Shown here piece after piece: positions 15,582-24,140 of a stretch of 29,494 nt of DNA. The position numbers were made by a program, and so were the translations under genes. The stretch comes from an uncultured Oxalobacteraceae bacterium. GTDB lineage: Bacteria > Pseudomonadota > Gammaproteobacteria > Burkholderiales > Burkholderiaceae. The notes beneath the pieces were generated by a model. The model saw only the letters and a list, made by a program, of their open reading frames with translations. It was not told where the DNA came from and searched no databases. Each line of letters begins with the position of its first letter. Position 1 is the stretch's first letter. The DNA lies in the NCBI GenBank assembly GCA_946480015.1, contig CAMLIL010000075.1, positions 1 to 29,494 of the forward strand. Direction: 5' to 3'.

Positions 15582-15931
15582 TCGGTGACGGCACCGGTAT
15601 TCATGTCGACCGTCTGGCCCGGCTTGATGCGTACCTTGTTCCCCGACGGCAGCGTGACGGTCACGCGCGAACCGTTCACGTTCGCGCTCTGCGCCTCCTG
15701 GTTCAGCCACACCGTCGCCGCGCCGCCACTGCGGCGCACCACGCCGTTGACGGTGACCGGTTGCGGCGGGGGCGGCGCCGGCGCGGCCGGCGGCGCGGGC
15801 GGCGCGGCAATCGTGCCGCGGGCGACGTCGAGCTGGCGCCGTTCTTCGGGCGTGGTGAACAGGCGGCCGATCTGCGCCGTCTGCGCGTGGGCGCTCGAGG
15901 CAAGGAACATCAGTAGCAGCAGGCGTTTCAT
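15578..15931 (-). CDS. Small periplasmic pilus assembly protein, MshK/PilP-like
   Basis: This 117-aa secreted protein has a clear signal peptide (MKRLLLLMF to AHA, cleavage before Gln17). A Pro/Ala-rich linker (about residues 40-56) leads into a small beta domain. The core VNGVVRRSGG followed by TVWLN is the pattern of the homology-region domains of PilP and GspC, which connect the inner-membrane platform to the secretin. Its place after the PilO-like gene matches MshK in the I-J-K order of MSHA loci. Both ends overlap neighbours by 4 nt (ATGA), so it is translated with them. Direct sequence similarity to Vibrio MshK cannot be judged here. Confidence 0.75.
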   Translation of the reverse strand: MKRLLLLMFLASSAHAQTAQIGRLFTTPEERRQLDVARGTIAAPPAPPAAPAPPPPQPVTVNGVVRRSGGAATVWLNQEAQSANVNGSRVTVTLPSGNKVRIKPGQTVDMNTGAVTE

Positions 15932-16515
15932 GGCGCGCTCCCCAGGGTCAGCCAGATCAGGGTGCAGTTGGCGGTCAGGCGCGCCAGGCCGACCGCTTCG
16001 GCCGGTACGTCGTTGCGGCGGATGCGGCATTCCTGCACGGTGAACAAACCCGCCGCGCGCAGGTCGTCGATAAAATTGAACAGATCCAGTTCGTGCACCA
16101 TGCCGAGCTCAATGTGCATGCGGCTGCCGCGCAGCTGGTACTGGCCGTAGGTGAGCGCGCCGACCGCCTGCTGCGGCTCGATCTCGAAGCTGGCCGAGAC
16201 CAGCTTGCGGCTGGTCTGGATTTGCCGGATGGTTTCGATCCACGCCAGCCGGTTCTCGTCGCCGATCATGCCGCTGGCCTGCAGTTGCGCGAAGCGGGGG
16301 CCGTACTGGGCCAGCTCCCGCTTGTCCGTTTCCACATTCCGAAAGCGCGCGGCGCTGTCGGCGCGGGTTTGGGTGGCCTGCGCCAGGGCCGCTTGCGCGC
16401 GGCCGCAGTACCAGCCTGATGCCACCAGCAGCGCGATGGCACCGAGCAGGCAGGCGAGCAGAATGCCGGCGGGACGCGCCAGCAGGTCGAGTTCGTCGCG
16501 CCAGGTAGGCTTCAT
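15928..16515 (-). CDS. PilO/MshJ-like inner-membrane pilus assembly protein
   Basis: This 195-aa bitopic protein has a short cytoplasmic N-terminus, one transmembrane helix (about residues 16-36), a coiled-coil stretch (about 40-75) and a periplasmic alpha/beta domain, the layout of PilO, GspM and MshJ. The ATG at 16515 overlaps the upstream stop as ATGA, like the next two junctions, so I prefer it to the GTG at 16524. It would dimerise with the PilN-like part of the preceding protein and with the PilP-like protein after it, forming the alignment complex between the motor and the secretin. The two periplasmic Cys residues near the C-terminus may pair. Confidence 0.78.
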   Translation of the reverse strand: MKPTWRDELDLLARPAGILLACLLGAIALLVASGWYCGRAQAALAQATQTRADSAARFRNVETDKRELAQYGPRFAQLQASGMIGDENRLAWIETIRQIQTSRKLVSASFEIEPQQAVGALTYGQYQLRGSRMHIELGMVHELDLFNFIDDLRAAGLFTVQECRIRRNDVPAEAVGLARLTANCTLIWLTLGSAP

Positions 16516-18068
16516 GGCTTCCACGTCACTTTCAGCACGAATTTCGGTTTGGCGCCAATGTTTTGCGGCCCGGTGCTGCCGCTCAGCTTGACGTTCTGGC
16601 GGATGTCGATCGGCGACTCGACGATCTCCACCGCCACGCCAGGGCTGCGCGCCATCTCGTAGGCGAACTGGTTGACGTTGTCGACGATGGCGCGGTAGTC
16701 CGATTGGGCGGCCTCGATCTCACCCTCGATGCGCAGGGTCTGCACGGGCGCGGCCGGCAGGCCGAGCGTCTCGGGCGCGATCGGACTGGCGCTCTGGCTG
16801 GTGCCGGCGATCTGCTCCGCCACGGCGTTCTGTTCCGCGCCCGGCGAGGCGGCCTGCCAGTCGAACGCCGTCAGGCGCAGCGCCGGCGCGCGTTCGAGCG
16901 CATGGCTGACCAGCGTCGCCATCTGCGCGGGCGCGGGTCCCTGCGTGGCCAGCTGGGTTTCCAGCAGCGCGGCCGCTTTCATGTTGGCGCTCTTGACCGG
17001 GCTGGCCGGAAAGCTGGCCATGGCGGCGCGGTAGTTCGCGTCGTCGCGCGCCGCGTCGGCCAGCAGGCCGGCGGCGGCCTCACGCGCGCCGAGGATGGCC
17101 CGGGCGTCCGCCAGCAGCCATAGCGCGGCGACCAGCGCGATCAGCGCGCTCAGGCCGTTCATCGCAACGCGGCCCTGCCAGATGCGGTAGAAGCGGCGCG
17201 GCGTGGGCAGCGCGTACTGGCTGGGCGGCGACTGGCGCGCGACCACGTCGAGCAGCAGGCGTTCGCTGTCCGGCGGCGCCTCGGGCAGGCGAAACAGGTC
17301 GGCGGCCGCCTGCAGGCCGACGAAGTGGAACGAGGTTTCGGGCCCGTCCTCGCATGCGCGCTCCAGCGCCGCCAGGCGCGCGTCCGGCGCCACGATCGCC
17401 ACTTGCAGCATGCCGCCGCGTTCGAGCAGGCGGGTGCTGGTGAGGAACTGCTGCATGCGCGCGGTTTCTTGAAAGGTGGCGGCGACCACATCGTCGCCAG
17501 GTGCGAGTGCGGTGAGGCGGCTGAATTTGAGATGTGGACCCTGGAAGTAGCTCTGGCGCAGGCCGCCCGCCTGTCCGGTGATGAGCAGCAGGTGGTCCTG
17601 GGCCAGCGCGAGCCGGCGCGCCAGCAGCGCCGACAGGTGCGCGGCCGAATAGACCGCAGCCAGCGGGGCCTGGCGCTGCTCGAACACACCCAGCCACGGC
17701 TCGATGAGGGCGGGATTGGTCAGTGCCGAGAACAGCGCGTGATCGTCGCGCCGGCCATCGTCGTTGCGTTCCTGCAGGGCCGCGTGGCGCAGCGGCGTGT
17801 CGCGGTACTGCTGCGCCAGCCGCCGCTCGACCATGTTGCGGCCAGCCCGCCCGCCCACGTGCGGCAGCAGTTGGCGCTGGAAATCTTCCTCGACCAGATC
17901 GGCGATCAGCCAGGCCGGCACGTCCGCGTGCTGGTCCAGGTAGCGGCCGAATGCCTCGAGCCCGTCCGCGTCCGGGCGCAGCACCGGCCCGGGCACGAGC
18001 GTGCCGCGCTGCCAGCGGAAGGCGCTGAGCTGGTCGGCCGTTACATGGAAAATAAGTTTGGGCAGCAC
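16512..18068 (-). CDS. PilM/PilN-like (GspL/MshI-like) bitopic assembly protein
   Basis: This 518-aa protein combines a large cytoplasmic part (residues about 1-295), a single transmembrane helix (about 303-325) and a periplasmic part (about 326-518). This is the topology of GspL, or of PilM fused to PilN. The N-terminal part has no clear actin-type nucleotide loop, so it is a degenerate actin-like fold at best. The periplasmic end, with YRAIVDNVNQFAYEMARSP followed by an alternating strand, resembles PilN. By position before the PilO-like and PilP-like genes it corresponds to MshI. Its likely role is to hold the assembly ATPase and platform and to pass movement to the periplasmic ring. It starts 7 nt after the platform gene. 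Confidence 0.7.
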   Translation of the reverse strand: MLPKLIFHVTADQLSAFRWQRGTLVPGPVLRPDADGLEAFGRYLDQHADVPAWLIADLVEEDFQRQLLPHVGGRAGRNMVERRLAQQYRDTPLRHAALQERNDDGRRDDHALFSALTNPALIEPWLGVFEQRQAPLAAVYSAAHLSALLARRLALAQDHLLLITGQAGGLRQSYFQGPHLKFSRLTALAPGDDVVAATFQETARMQQFLTSTRLLERGGMLQVAIVAPDARLAALERACEDGPETSFHFVGLQAAADLFRLPEAPPDSERLLLDVVARQSPPSQYALPTPRRFYRIWQGRVAMNGLSALIALVAALWLLADARAILGAREAAAGLLADAARDDANYRAAMASFPASPVKSANMKAAALLETQLATQGPAPAQMATLVSHALERAPALRLTAFDWQAASPGAEQNAVAEQIAGTSQSASPIAPETLGLPAAPVQTLRIEGEIEAAQSDYRAIVDNVNQFAYEMARSPGVAVEIVESPIDIRQNVKLSGSTGPQNIGAKPKFVLKVTWKP

Positions 18069-18075
18069 GCGGTCC

Positions 18076-19281
18076 TCAGGTTTTCAGCTGGCTCATGGTG
18101 TCGTAGATCGGCCCCAGCACGGACAGCATGATCCAGCCGAGCAGCAGTCCCAGCGTGACCGTCATGGCCGGTTCGATCATGGCCTGCACGCGCTCGATCA
18201 TTTCCTTGACCTCGCGATTGTAGAAGTAGCTGACGTTGCGCAGTGCGCCGTCGAGCGCTCCGGTCGACTCGCCCACGCGCAGCATGCGCAGCACCAGCGG
18301 CGGGAAGATGCCGGTGTGCTGGAATGCCAGGGTCACGCTCTGGCCGTCGGAAATGAGCTGGGCCGCGTGGCGCAGGCCGGCCGCCACCTGGCGGTTGGCG
18401 ACGATGCCTTCGGACAGGCGGATGCATTCGAGGATGGTGATGCCCGAACCGTACATCAGGCCGAAAAAGGTGGCGAAGCGCGCCAGGATGATCTTGCGCA
18501 GCACCGGGCCGATCAGCGGCACGCGCAGCTTGAGGCCGTCGAATACCAGCCGCGCATGGTCGCTGCGCCCCAGCCAGGCGCGCACTCCCAGCACGGCCGC
18601 AACCGGCAGCGCAAGGATCAGGTACCAGTAGTCGATGAAGATGTTCGATACGAAGATCAGCGCGCGCGTATGCAGCGGCAGTTCGCCGCCCATGTTCCTG
18701 ATGAAGGCGGTCAGCTGCGGCACCAGCACGATCATCAGGAAGAAGGTCACGGCCAGCACCACAATGGTGACGATGATCGGATAGGTAACGATCTTGCGGG
18801 TCTGGGCGGCCAGTTCGTCCTGCCACTTGAGGCTTTCGGACAGGTTGCGGAATACCTCGGCCAGGCGGCCGCTCGATTCGCCCGCCGTGATCAGGCTGAC
18901 GAAGGTTTCGTTGAACACCGAGCCGTGATGGCGCAGCGCTTCCGACAGCGACTGGCCGCCTTCGATACTTTCGATCAGGTCGGTGACGATCTCGCGCATG
19001 CGCGGATGGTCGAGCGAATCGCGCAGGTCGTTCAAGCCTTCCAGGATCGGCACGCCGGCGCCGGTCAGCTGCTCCATGTGGAAGCAGAAGTTGATCAGGT
19101 CGATGCGCCGCACCACGCGCTTGCCGAAGGCGACCGCCTTGGGTTTGGATACACGAAAGTCGATCAGATCGAGCTCCATCCGGCGCAGGCGCAGTTCCAG
19201 GTCGGCGCTGTTGGCGGCGTCCATGGCGCCCGGCACCAGGGCGCCGGCCGGGTCCATTGCGCGGTAGGCGTACAGCGGCAT
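18076..19281 (-). CDS. Type II secretion/type IV pilus platform protein, GspF/PilC family
   Basis: This 401-aa polytopic inner-membrane protein has the usual two repeated cytoplasmic GspF domains (about residues 65-190 and 265-390) and three hydrophobic segments (about 169-190, 214-234, 373-394). Conserved family features include GAGVPILEGL near the start of domain 1, the matching GSGITILECIRLSE in domain 2, and the two GES-G signatures (AGESSGRL, VGESTGAL). It starts one nt inside the stop of its partner ATPase (TGATG overlap). A second platform protein is encoded on the + strand at 26975-28204, so this locus has two. It resembles MshG in fold but is clearly a different paralogue. Confidence 0.92.
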   Translation of the reverse strand: MPLYAYRAMDPAGALVPGAMDAANSADLELRLRRMELDLIDFRVSKPKAVAFGKRVVRRIDLINFCFHMEQLTGAGVPILEGLNDLRDSLDHPRMREIVTDLIESIEGGQSLSEALRHHGSVFNETFVSLITAGESSGRLAEVFRNLSESLKWQDELAAQTRKIVTYPIIVTIVVLAVTFFLMIVLVPQLTAFIRNMGGELPLHTRALIFVSNIFIDYWYLILALPVAAVLGVRAWLGRSDHARLVFDGLKLRVPLIGPVLRKIILARFATFFGLMYGSGITILECIRLSEGIVANRQVAAGLRHAAQLISDGQSVTLAFQHTGIFPPLVLRMLRVGESTGALDGALRNVSYFYNREVKEMIERVQAMIEPAMTVTLGLLLGWIMLSVLGPIYDTMSQLKT

Positions 19282-20984
19282 CAGGCCAGCCTGTCGGTCA
19301 GGTCGACGACACGCGCCACTTCGTCGAGCGAGGTGGTCCCTTCGAGCACGCGGCGCATGCCGTCGTCCACCAGCGAGCGCAGGCCGCTGCCTTTCGCGCT
19401 GTCTTTCAGCTCGCGCAGGGGGGCGCGCCGGGCGATGGCTTCATCGAGTTCGCCCGACACCTTGAGAATCTCCATGATCGCCATGCGCCCCTTGTAGCCC
19501 TGGTGCGCGCAGTGTTCGCAGCCGGCCGCGCGGCAGATGGTGGCCGCCGGGGCATCCTCGGCCAAGCCGATCAGGCGCCGTTCCACGCTGTCGGCCACCA
19601 CCGTCTGCTTGCAGTGGACGCACAGGCGCCGCACCAGCCGCTGGGCGACGATGCCGATGATGTTCCCGGCCATGATGTCGGGCAGGATGCCGATGTCGAG
19701 CAGGCGCGAGACCGAGCCGATGGCCGAATTGGTGTGCAGGGTCGAATACACCTGGTGGCCGGTCATGGCGGCGGAAAACGCCATCTCGGCGGTCTCCCGG
19801 TCGCGGATCTCGCCCACCAGGATCACGTCCGGGTCCTGCCGCATCATCGAGCGGATCCCTTCGGCAAACCCCATCTTGGCCGACTCGTTGATCGAGGTCT
19901 GGCGGATCATGTTCATCGGGTACTCGACCGGATCTTCGAGCGTCATGATGTTGACCGTCTCGGTGTTGATGTGATTGAGGATCGAGTACAGGGTAGTGGT
20001 CTTGCCGCTGCCGGTGGGGCCGGTCACGAGGATCACGCCGTGCGGACGCGCGATCATCAGTTTCAGCAGATGCAGTTCGTCCTCGCCCAGGCCGAGGCCA
20101 TCCAGCGGCACCAGCCCCTTGGCGCGGTCGAGCACGCGCAGCACCACGTTCTCGCCGTGGGTGGTCGGCTGGCTGGATGCGCGAAAGTCGATCTGGCGGC
20201 CCGAGAACTTGATCGAAATGCGGCCGTCCTGCGGCGCGCGCGATTCGGCGATGTTCATATTGCTCATCACCTTCAGGCGCACCGCCATCGCGGGCCAGTA
20301 GGATTTGTGCAGGCTGCGGATCTGGCGCAGGATGCCGTCGATGCGGTAGCGGATGCGCAGAAAGCTCTGCTCCGGTTCGAAGTGGATGTCGGAGGCGCCG
20401 TTCTGCACCGCGTCGGCCAGCAGCGCGTCCATCAGGCGCACCATGGGCTGGCTGTATTCGTCGCTGGTGGCGGCCATGGCGGCGTAATTGACTTCGCCGG
20501 TTTCGATCTCCAGCAGGATGCCGTCGATGGACAGCTCGAAGCCATAGTACTGGTCGATGGCGCGGGTGATGTCGGACTCGTTCACCAGCACGGGCGCGAT
20601 CGTGATGCCCTTGACCAGCATGGCGCTGATCTGGTCCAGCGCCACCAGGTTGCTGGTGTCGGCCATGGCCAGGATAAGGTTGTCGGTGTCGCGCTCGTAC
20701 ACGATGGGGAACACGCGGTAGCGCTTGGCCACGTCCTTCGGAATCAGCTTGAGGGCGATGGCGTCCACCACCAGGTTGCCAAGGTCGGCGCTTTGCTGGT
20801 TCAGGTTTTCCGACAGCGCTTCGCGCACGGTGGCCTCGGTGACGAAGCCGAGCGAGACCAGCAGCTTGCCGAGCGGCTCGGCGGTGCGCTTCTGCTCGAT
20901 CAGCGCGATGCGCAGCTGGTCTTCGCTGATGACGCCTTTCTGGATCAGCAGTTTGCCGAGGGGGTATTTGGCTTGGTCTGGCAT
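19281..20984 (-). CDS. Pilus/secretion assembly ATPase, GspE/PilB family (second MshE-like paralogue)
   Basis: This 567-aa cytoplasmic AAA-type motor powers pilin polymerisation. The N-terminal MshEN-like domain has two 24-residue repeats (residues 8-31 and 37-60, five residues apart), but both begin with Pro where the c-di-GMP-binding consensus has Arg, and the second ends in Asn instead of Gln. The motor domain is intact: Walker A GPTGSGKT (322-329), Walker B with VGEIRD (390-395), the His box TGHQVYSTLHTN (408-419) and a zinc tetracysteine (Cys455, 458, 489, 492). It has the same length, and places Walker A at the same residues, as the + strand ATPase, so the two are full-length paralogues. 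Coupled to the following platform gene by a 1-nt overlap. Confidence 0.93.
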   Translation of the reverse strand: MPDQAKYPLGKLLIQKGVISEDQLRIALIEQKRTAEPLGKLLVSLGFVTEATVREALSENLNQQSADLGNLVVDAIALKLIPKDVAKRYRVFPIVYERDTDNLILAMADTSNLVALDQISAMLVKGITIAPVLVNESDITRAIDQYYGFELSIDGILLEIETGEVNYAAMAATSDEYSQPMVRLMDALLADAVQNGASDIHFEPEQSFLRIRYRIDGILRQIRSLHKSYWPAMAVRLKVMSNMNIAESRAPQDGRISIKFSGRQIDFRASSQPTTHGENVVLRVLDRAKGLVPLDGLGLGEDELHLLKLMIARPHGVILVTGPTGSGKTTTLYSILNHINTETVNIMTLEDPVEYPMNMIRQTSINESAKMGFAEGIRSMMRQDPDVILVGEIRDRETAEMAFSAAMTGHQVYSTLHTNSAIGSVSRLLDIGILPDIMAGNIIGIVAQRLVRRLCVHCKQTVVADSVERRLIGLAEDAPAATICRAAGCEHCAHQGYKGRMAIMEILKVSGELDEAIARRAPLRELKDSAKGSGLRSLVDDGMRRVLEGTTSLDEVARVVDLTDRLA

Positions 20985-20990
20985 GAACGC

Positions 20991-22265
20991 TTACTGTCCG
21001 CCGAGGTCGCGCACGCGCTGGGTGGCGGCGGCGCGGTCGAAGTTCACCGGGCCGCTGGCCGCAAGGGCCAGGGCGCGCTGGTAGTAGGTCAAGGCCAGTT
21101 TGCCCTGATTGAGCCGGTCCAGGCCGACCGCCAGATTGAAGGCGTAGTCCGCGTTGCCGGGCGCCGCGGTGTAGGCGCGGAAGTAGTGCTGCTGCGCCTC
21201 GCTCCAGCGCTGCTCGCGCGCGTACAGGTTCCCGAGGGCGAACAGGGTGCTGGCCGATTCCGGATTGCGCTCGAGGGCATGGCGCAGGCGGCGTTCGGAC
21301 TGGTTGGCGTCGCCTACGCGCACGCCGGCCAGGCCGGCCGCGGCGTCGCTGTCGTTCGGGTCCATCTCGAGCAGGCGGCTGTAGACGGCCGCGGCCTGCT
21401 CCAGCTGGTTGTCGCGCACGGCGATGGCGGCCATGCCGAGCAGGGCGTCGCGGTTGTTGGCGTCCTGGTGCAGCACCGTCTGGTAGCTTTGGCGCGCGGC
21501 TGCGATGTCGCCGCGGTTGAAGGCGGCAAAGCCGCTCTGCAGCGCGGGATTGACCTGTTCGGGTCGACTGGCGCGGGCCACGCGGATGTTGTCACTGTCG
21601 GGGGGCGTGGCCACGGCCGCGTGTGGGCGCGGCGCGGCTGCCTGGGGCGCGGCCGCCGGCGCCGCCTGCATATACGCGTCCGGCGGCACCTGCTGGCGCG
21701 AGTCGGGTGGCGCGCCGGCGGCCACCGGCGCGGCCTGCATGTACGCATCCGGCGGCATCTGCTGGCGCGAGTCGGGCGGCGGACCGGCGGGAACGGGCGT
21801 CGCCAGCGGCTGCGCCGGCGCCACGGCCACTGGTGCGGCCGGGCTGGGCGCGGCGGCCGGCGGCGGCAGGTTCTGGCCGGGCATGGGCACCGGCGGCAGA
21901 TTGCGGCTCGAACCGGCGCCGTACATGGCGTTCCAGTAAATGTAGCCGAACAGGCCTGCGACGATTGCCAGCGCGCCGCCCAGTGCGCCCAAACGGATGG
22001 CGCGCGCGCTCAAAAACGGTGCGGCGCGCTTCTTCGCGCGCGGACGCGGTGGCGGTGGTGGCGGTGGCGGTGGCGGCGCGGGATTGCGCGTCCGCTTGGG
22101 CGGCTCTTCCGGCGCCGCATCGATCGGCGCGAGCGTCAGCGGGTCCTGCGGCGCCAGTTCCAGCACCTGGTCGTAGGCTTGCGAGGGCTTGGCCGGTTCC
22201 TCGTCCGGCAGGTGATTCTGCTTGGCGCGCTCGGCCTTTTTGAGCGCCTGCATCAGGAGGCTCAT
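20991..22265 (-). CDS. mshN: TPR protein MshN-like, bitopic with proline-rich linker
   Basis: This 424-aa protein starts with MSLLMQALKKAERAK, the characteristic opening of the MshN/GspB/ExeB group. The N-terminal cytoplasmic part ends in a run of ten Pro (64-73) and a basic patch. A single transmembrane helix follows (about 92-112). The periplasmic part has a Pro/Ala linker with a tandem repeat (163-203) and then tetratricopeptide repeats (about 240-410), which probably bind other assembly proteins. It starts 1 nt after the secretin stop and lies 6 nt before the ATPase. Known partners in related systems are the ExeA/MshM ATPase and the secretin; here the function is inferred from position and domain order. 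Confidence 0.82.
   Translation of the reverse strand: MSLLMQALKKAERAKQNHLPDEEPAKPSQAYDQVLELAPQDPLTLAPIDAAPEEPPKRTRNPAPPPPPPPPPPRPRAKKRAAPFLSARAIRLGALGGALAIVAGLFGYIYWNAMYGAGSSRNLPPVPMPGQNLPPPAAAPSPAAPVAVAPAQPLATPVPAGPPPDSRQQMPPDAYMQAAPVAAGAPPDSRQQVPPDAYMQAAPAAAPQAAAPRPHAAVATPPDSDNIRVARASRPEQVNPALQSGFAAFNRGDIAAARQSYQTVLHQDANNRDALLGMAAIAVRDNQLEQAAAVYSRLLEMDPNDSDAAAGLAGVRVGDANQSERRLRHALERNPESASTLFALGNLYAREQRWSEAQQHYFRAYTAAPGNADYAFNLAVGLDRLNQGKLALTYYQRALALAASGPVNFDRAAATQRVRDLGGQ
21657..21779 (-). repeat. Tandem 54-nt repeat in mshN linker (period 69 nt)
   Basis: Two copies encode PPDSRQQ(M/V)PPDAYMQAAP at residues 163-180 (bases 21726-21779) and 186-203 (21657-21710). A shorter relic, PPDSDN, follows at 221-226. 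The copies differ at one amino acid. The linker probably varies in length between strains. Confidence 0.85.
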
Positions 22266-22266
22266 G

Positions 22267-24075
22267 TCAGTTCACTTTCACCGGTTCGGCATACGCGGGG
22301 GAAGGCGCGCCGCCGGGCAGCAGGTAGCGGTAATCCTTGTAGTCGCCGTCGATGCTGGCGTTCTTGACCACTACCGGACGGATGAAGATCACCAGCTCGG
22401 TCTTGCTGACCTGCTCGTTCCGGTACGAGAACAGGTTGCCGATGATGGGCAGGCGGTTCGTGCCGGGAATGGCGTCCTTGGCGTTGTCGACCGAGTCCTG
22501 CATGAGGCCACCGAGCACCGAGATGTCGCCGCTGTAGACCTTGAGGATCGATTCGATTTCGCGCGCCTGGATCACCGGTACGCGGCTGATGACGTTGGCG
22601 TCGGCCAGCGCCGGGTTGGGGTCCTGCACGTAGCCGACGATGCGGGTGATGGTCGGGCGAACGTTCAGCGTCACTTCGTCGGAGTCGGCGATCTGCGGGG
22701 TCACGCTCATCACGAAGCCGACCGGCACGGTCTCGAGCTTGGATTCGTAGGTGGCCGGCGCGGTGGTGGTGCCGTTCGGGCCGATCACCGCAGGCGTCAC
22801 CTTGATGCTGAAGAAGACGTTGTTGTCGACTACCTTGAGCATGGCGGTCTGGTTGTTCAACACGCTGATCTTGGGGCTGGACAGCACTTTGACCTTGCCG
22901 AACGATTCGAGCAGCTGGATGGCGCTGCTGATATTGCCCAGCGCCGAGGTCGGGTTGACGTAGCTGAGCGAAAAGATGCCGGGCGAGGTGCCGACCTGCA
23001 CGCCGGAACTGAGCGCATTGGCGCCGACCTGCTTTTGCGACAGCGAGAACTTGCTGCCCAGCCCGCTCCAGTTGATGCCCTGCTGATATTGATCCGACAA
23101 GCGCACTTCGATCACGGTCGCTTCGATCAGCACCTGGCGCTTGGCGCTGCCGACCACGATGTCAAGAAACTGGCGGATCTTTTCGTGCTGGCGGCCGGTG
23201 GCGCGCACGGCCAGCAGGCCGCCTTCGGCATTGACGATCACCGAGGGCAGGTTGCGCTCGCGCTCGCTGCGCGAGGCGCCGAATGCGGCCAGAACATTGT
23301 CCGGCGTCGGCTGGGGCGGGGCCGCTGCTGGCTGCTGGCCAGGCTGTTGCGCCTGCTCGGGCTGCTGGGCCTTGACGGTGGTGGGGGCGTCGTTGAGCGT
23401 GGTTTCGCGCAGCATGTCGCGGATGTTTTTCTCCAGGCTGCTCCAGAAATTATTATCTGAACGGTTCACCACCGAGGTGGTCGAATTGTTATTGCCGCTG
23501 CCGCCAGTGGGCGCCACGCCGCCGCTGGTGCTGCCGTTCGGGCTGGTGACGGTGGTGGTGTTGGAGCCGCCGCCGGTGGTGGAAATCTGGGTCGCGATAT
23601 TGACGCTGCTGTTGGTGCTGCGCGCCATGTTCACATAGTCCACCTTGTAATTGCGCCAGACCGGCGTGTCCGGCAGCACCGTCAGGGTGGAGCCGTTGAT
23701 TTCGTAGCGCATGTCCACCTGGCGCGCAATGCGCTCCAGCAGTTGCGGCAGGGTCTGGTCGAGCGCATTGAGGGTGACGGTGCCCTCGATGCCGGGATGA
23801 ATGTCCACATTCAGCCCGGCATCGCGCGCGAGGGCGAACAGCAGCGATTGCGCCGCCACCTTGTGCACGGTGACGCTATAGGTTTCCAGCTTGGGCGTGG
23901 GTTTGGGCTCGGGCAGCGGGGCCTGGCGCAGCACCGGGTCGGGAATGCGGCCGGGTGCGCGCGGCGCTTCGTTCACGTGGGCGGGCGAGCCGGGCAGGGT
24001 AGGCGTGGCGCAGCCCGACAGCAGCGCGCTGCAGATCGCGATGCTCAGCGGTGTTACGGATTTTGTTAAATTCAT
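22267..24075 (-). CDS. mshL: Secretin, pilus (MSHA type) biogenesis protein MshL
   Basis: This 602-aa outer-membrane lipoprotein forms the ring through which the pilus leaves. The ATG at 24075 gives a lipoprotein signal with lipobox LSGC (Cys22); the frame extends upstream only into the spacer and the mshM end. An STN/N0-type domain (about 68-135) is followed by a Thr/Asn/Gly-rich and Gln/Pro-rich insert (about 165-258), an N1-like domain (about 275-310), and the secretin core (about 315-590). The core includes the family motif VPVIQAREIESIL and the late strand GTNRLPIIGNLF. Its place between mshM and mshN-like genes, and its overall layout, support MshL over PilQ or GspD. It is the only secretin gene in the window. 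Confidence 0.92.
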   Translation of the reverse strand: MNLTKSVTPLSIAICSALLSGCATPTLPGSPAHVNEAPRAPGRIPDPVLRQAPLPEPKPTPKLETYSVTVHKVAAQSLLFALARDAGLNVDIHPGIEGTVTLNALDQTLPQLLERIARQVDMRYEINGSTLTVLPDTPVWRNYKVDYVNMARSTNSSVNIATQISTTGGGSNTTTVTSPNGSTSGGVAPTGGSGNNNSTTSVVNRSDNNFWSSLEKNIRDMLRETTLNDAPTTVKAQQPEQAQQPGQQPAAAPPQPTPDNVLAAFGASRSERERNLPSVIVNAEGGLLAVRATGRQHEKIRQFLDIVVGSAKRQVLIEATVIEVRLSDQYQQGINWSGLGSKFSLSQKQVGANALSSGVQVGTSPGIFSLSYVNPTSALGNISSAIQLLESFGKVKVLSSPKISVLNNQTAMLKVVDNNVFFSIKVTPAVIGPNGTTTAPATYESKLETVPVGFVMSVTPQIADSDEVTLNVRPTITRIVGYVQDPNPALADANVISRVPVIQAREIESILKVYSGDISVLGGLMQDSVDNAKDAIPGTNRLPIIGNLFSYRNEQVSKTELVIFIRPVVVKNASIDGDYKDYRYLLPGGAPSPAYAEPVKVN

Positions 24076-24102
24076 CGGAACGCTCGTCGGTGCCAAGTCA
24101 CA

Positions 24103-24131
24103 ATAATGGCTGAAAATTATGCTGCGGGCAA
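24103..24131 (-). promoter_or_regulatory. Candidate sigma-70 promoter for mshL
   Basis: On the - strand, TTGCCC (24131-24126) and CATTAT (24108-24103) are separated by exactly 17 nt; each matches four of six consensus positions. The site lies in the 65-nt, AT-rich gap between mshM and mshL, the widest gap inside the operon. Confidence 0.35.
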
Positions 24132-24140
24132 ATATGCGGC

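Noticed and set aside
19257..22367. Open frame of 1036 codons on the + strand opposite the ATPase and mshN genes
   Set aside because: It is an antisense shadow of high-GC codons. The translation is His/Gln/Arg/Val-rich without domains, and the opposite strand carries clear Walker and TPR motifs.
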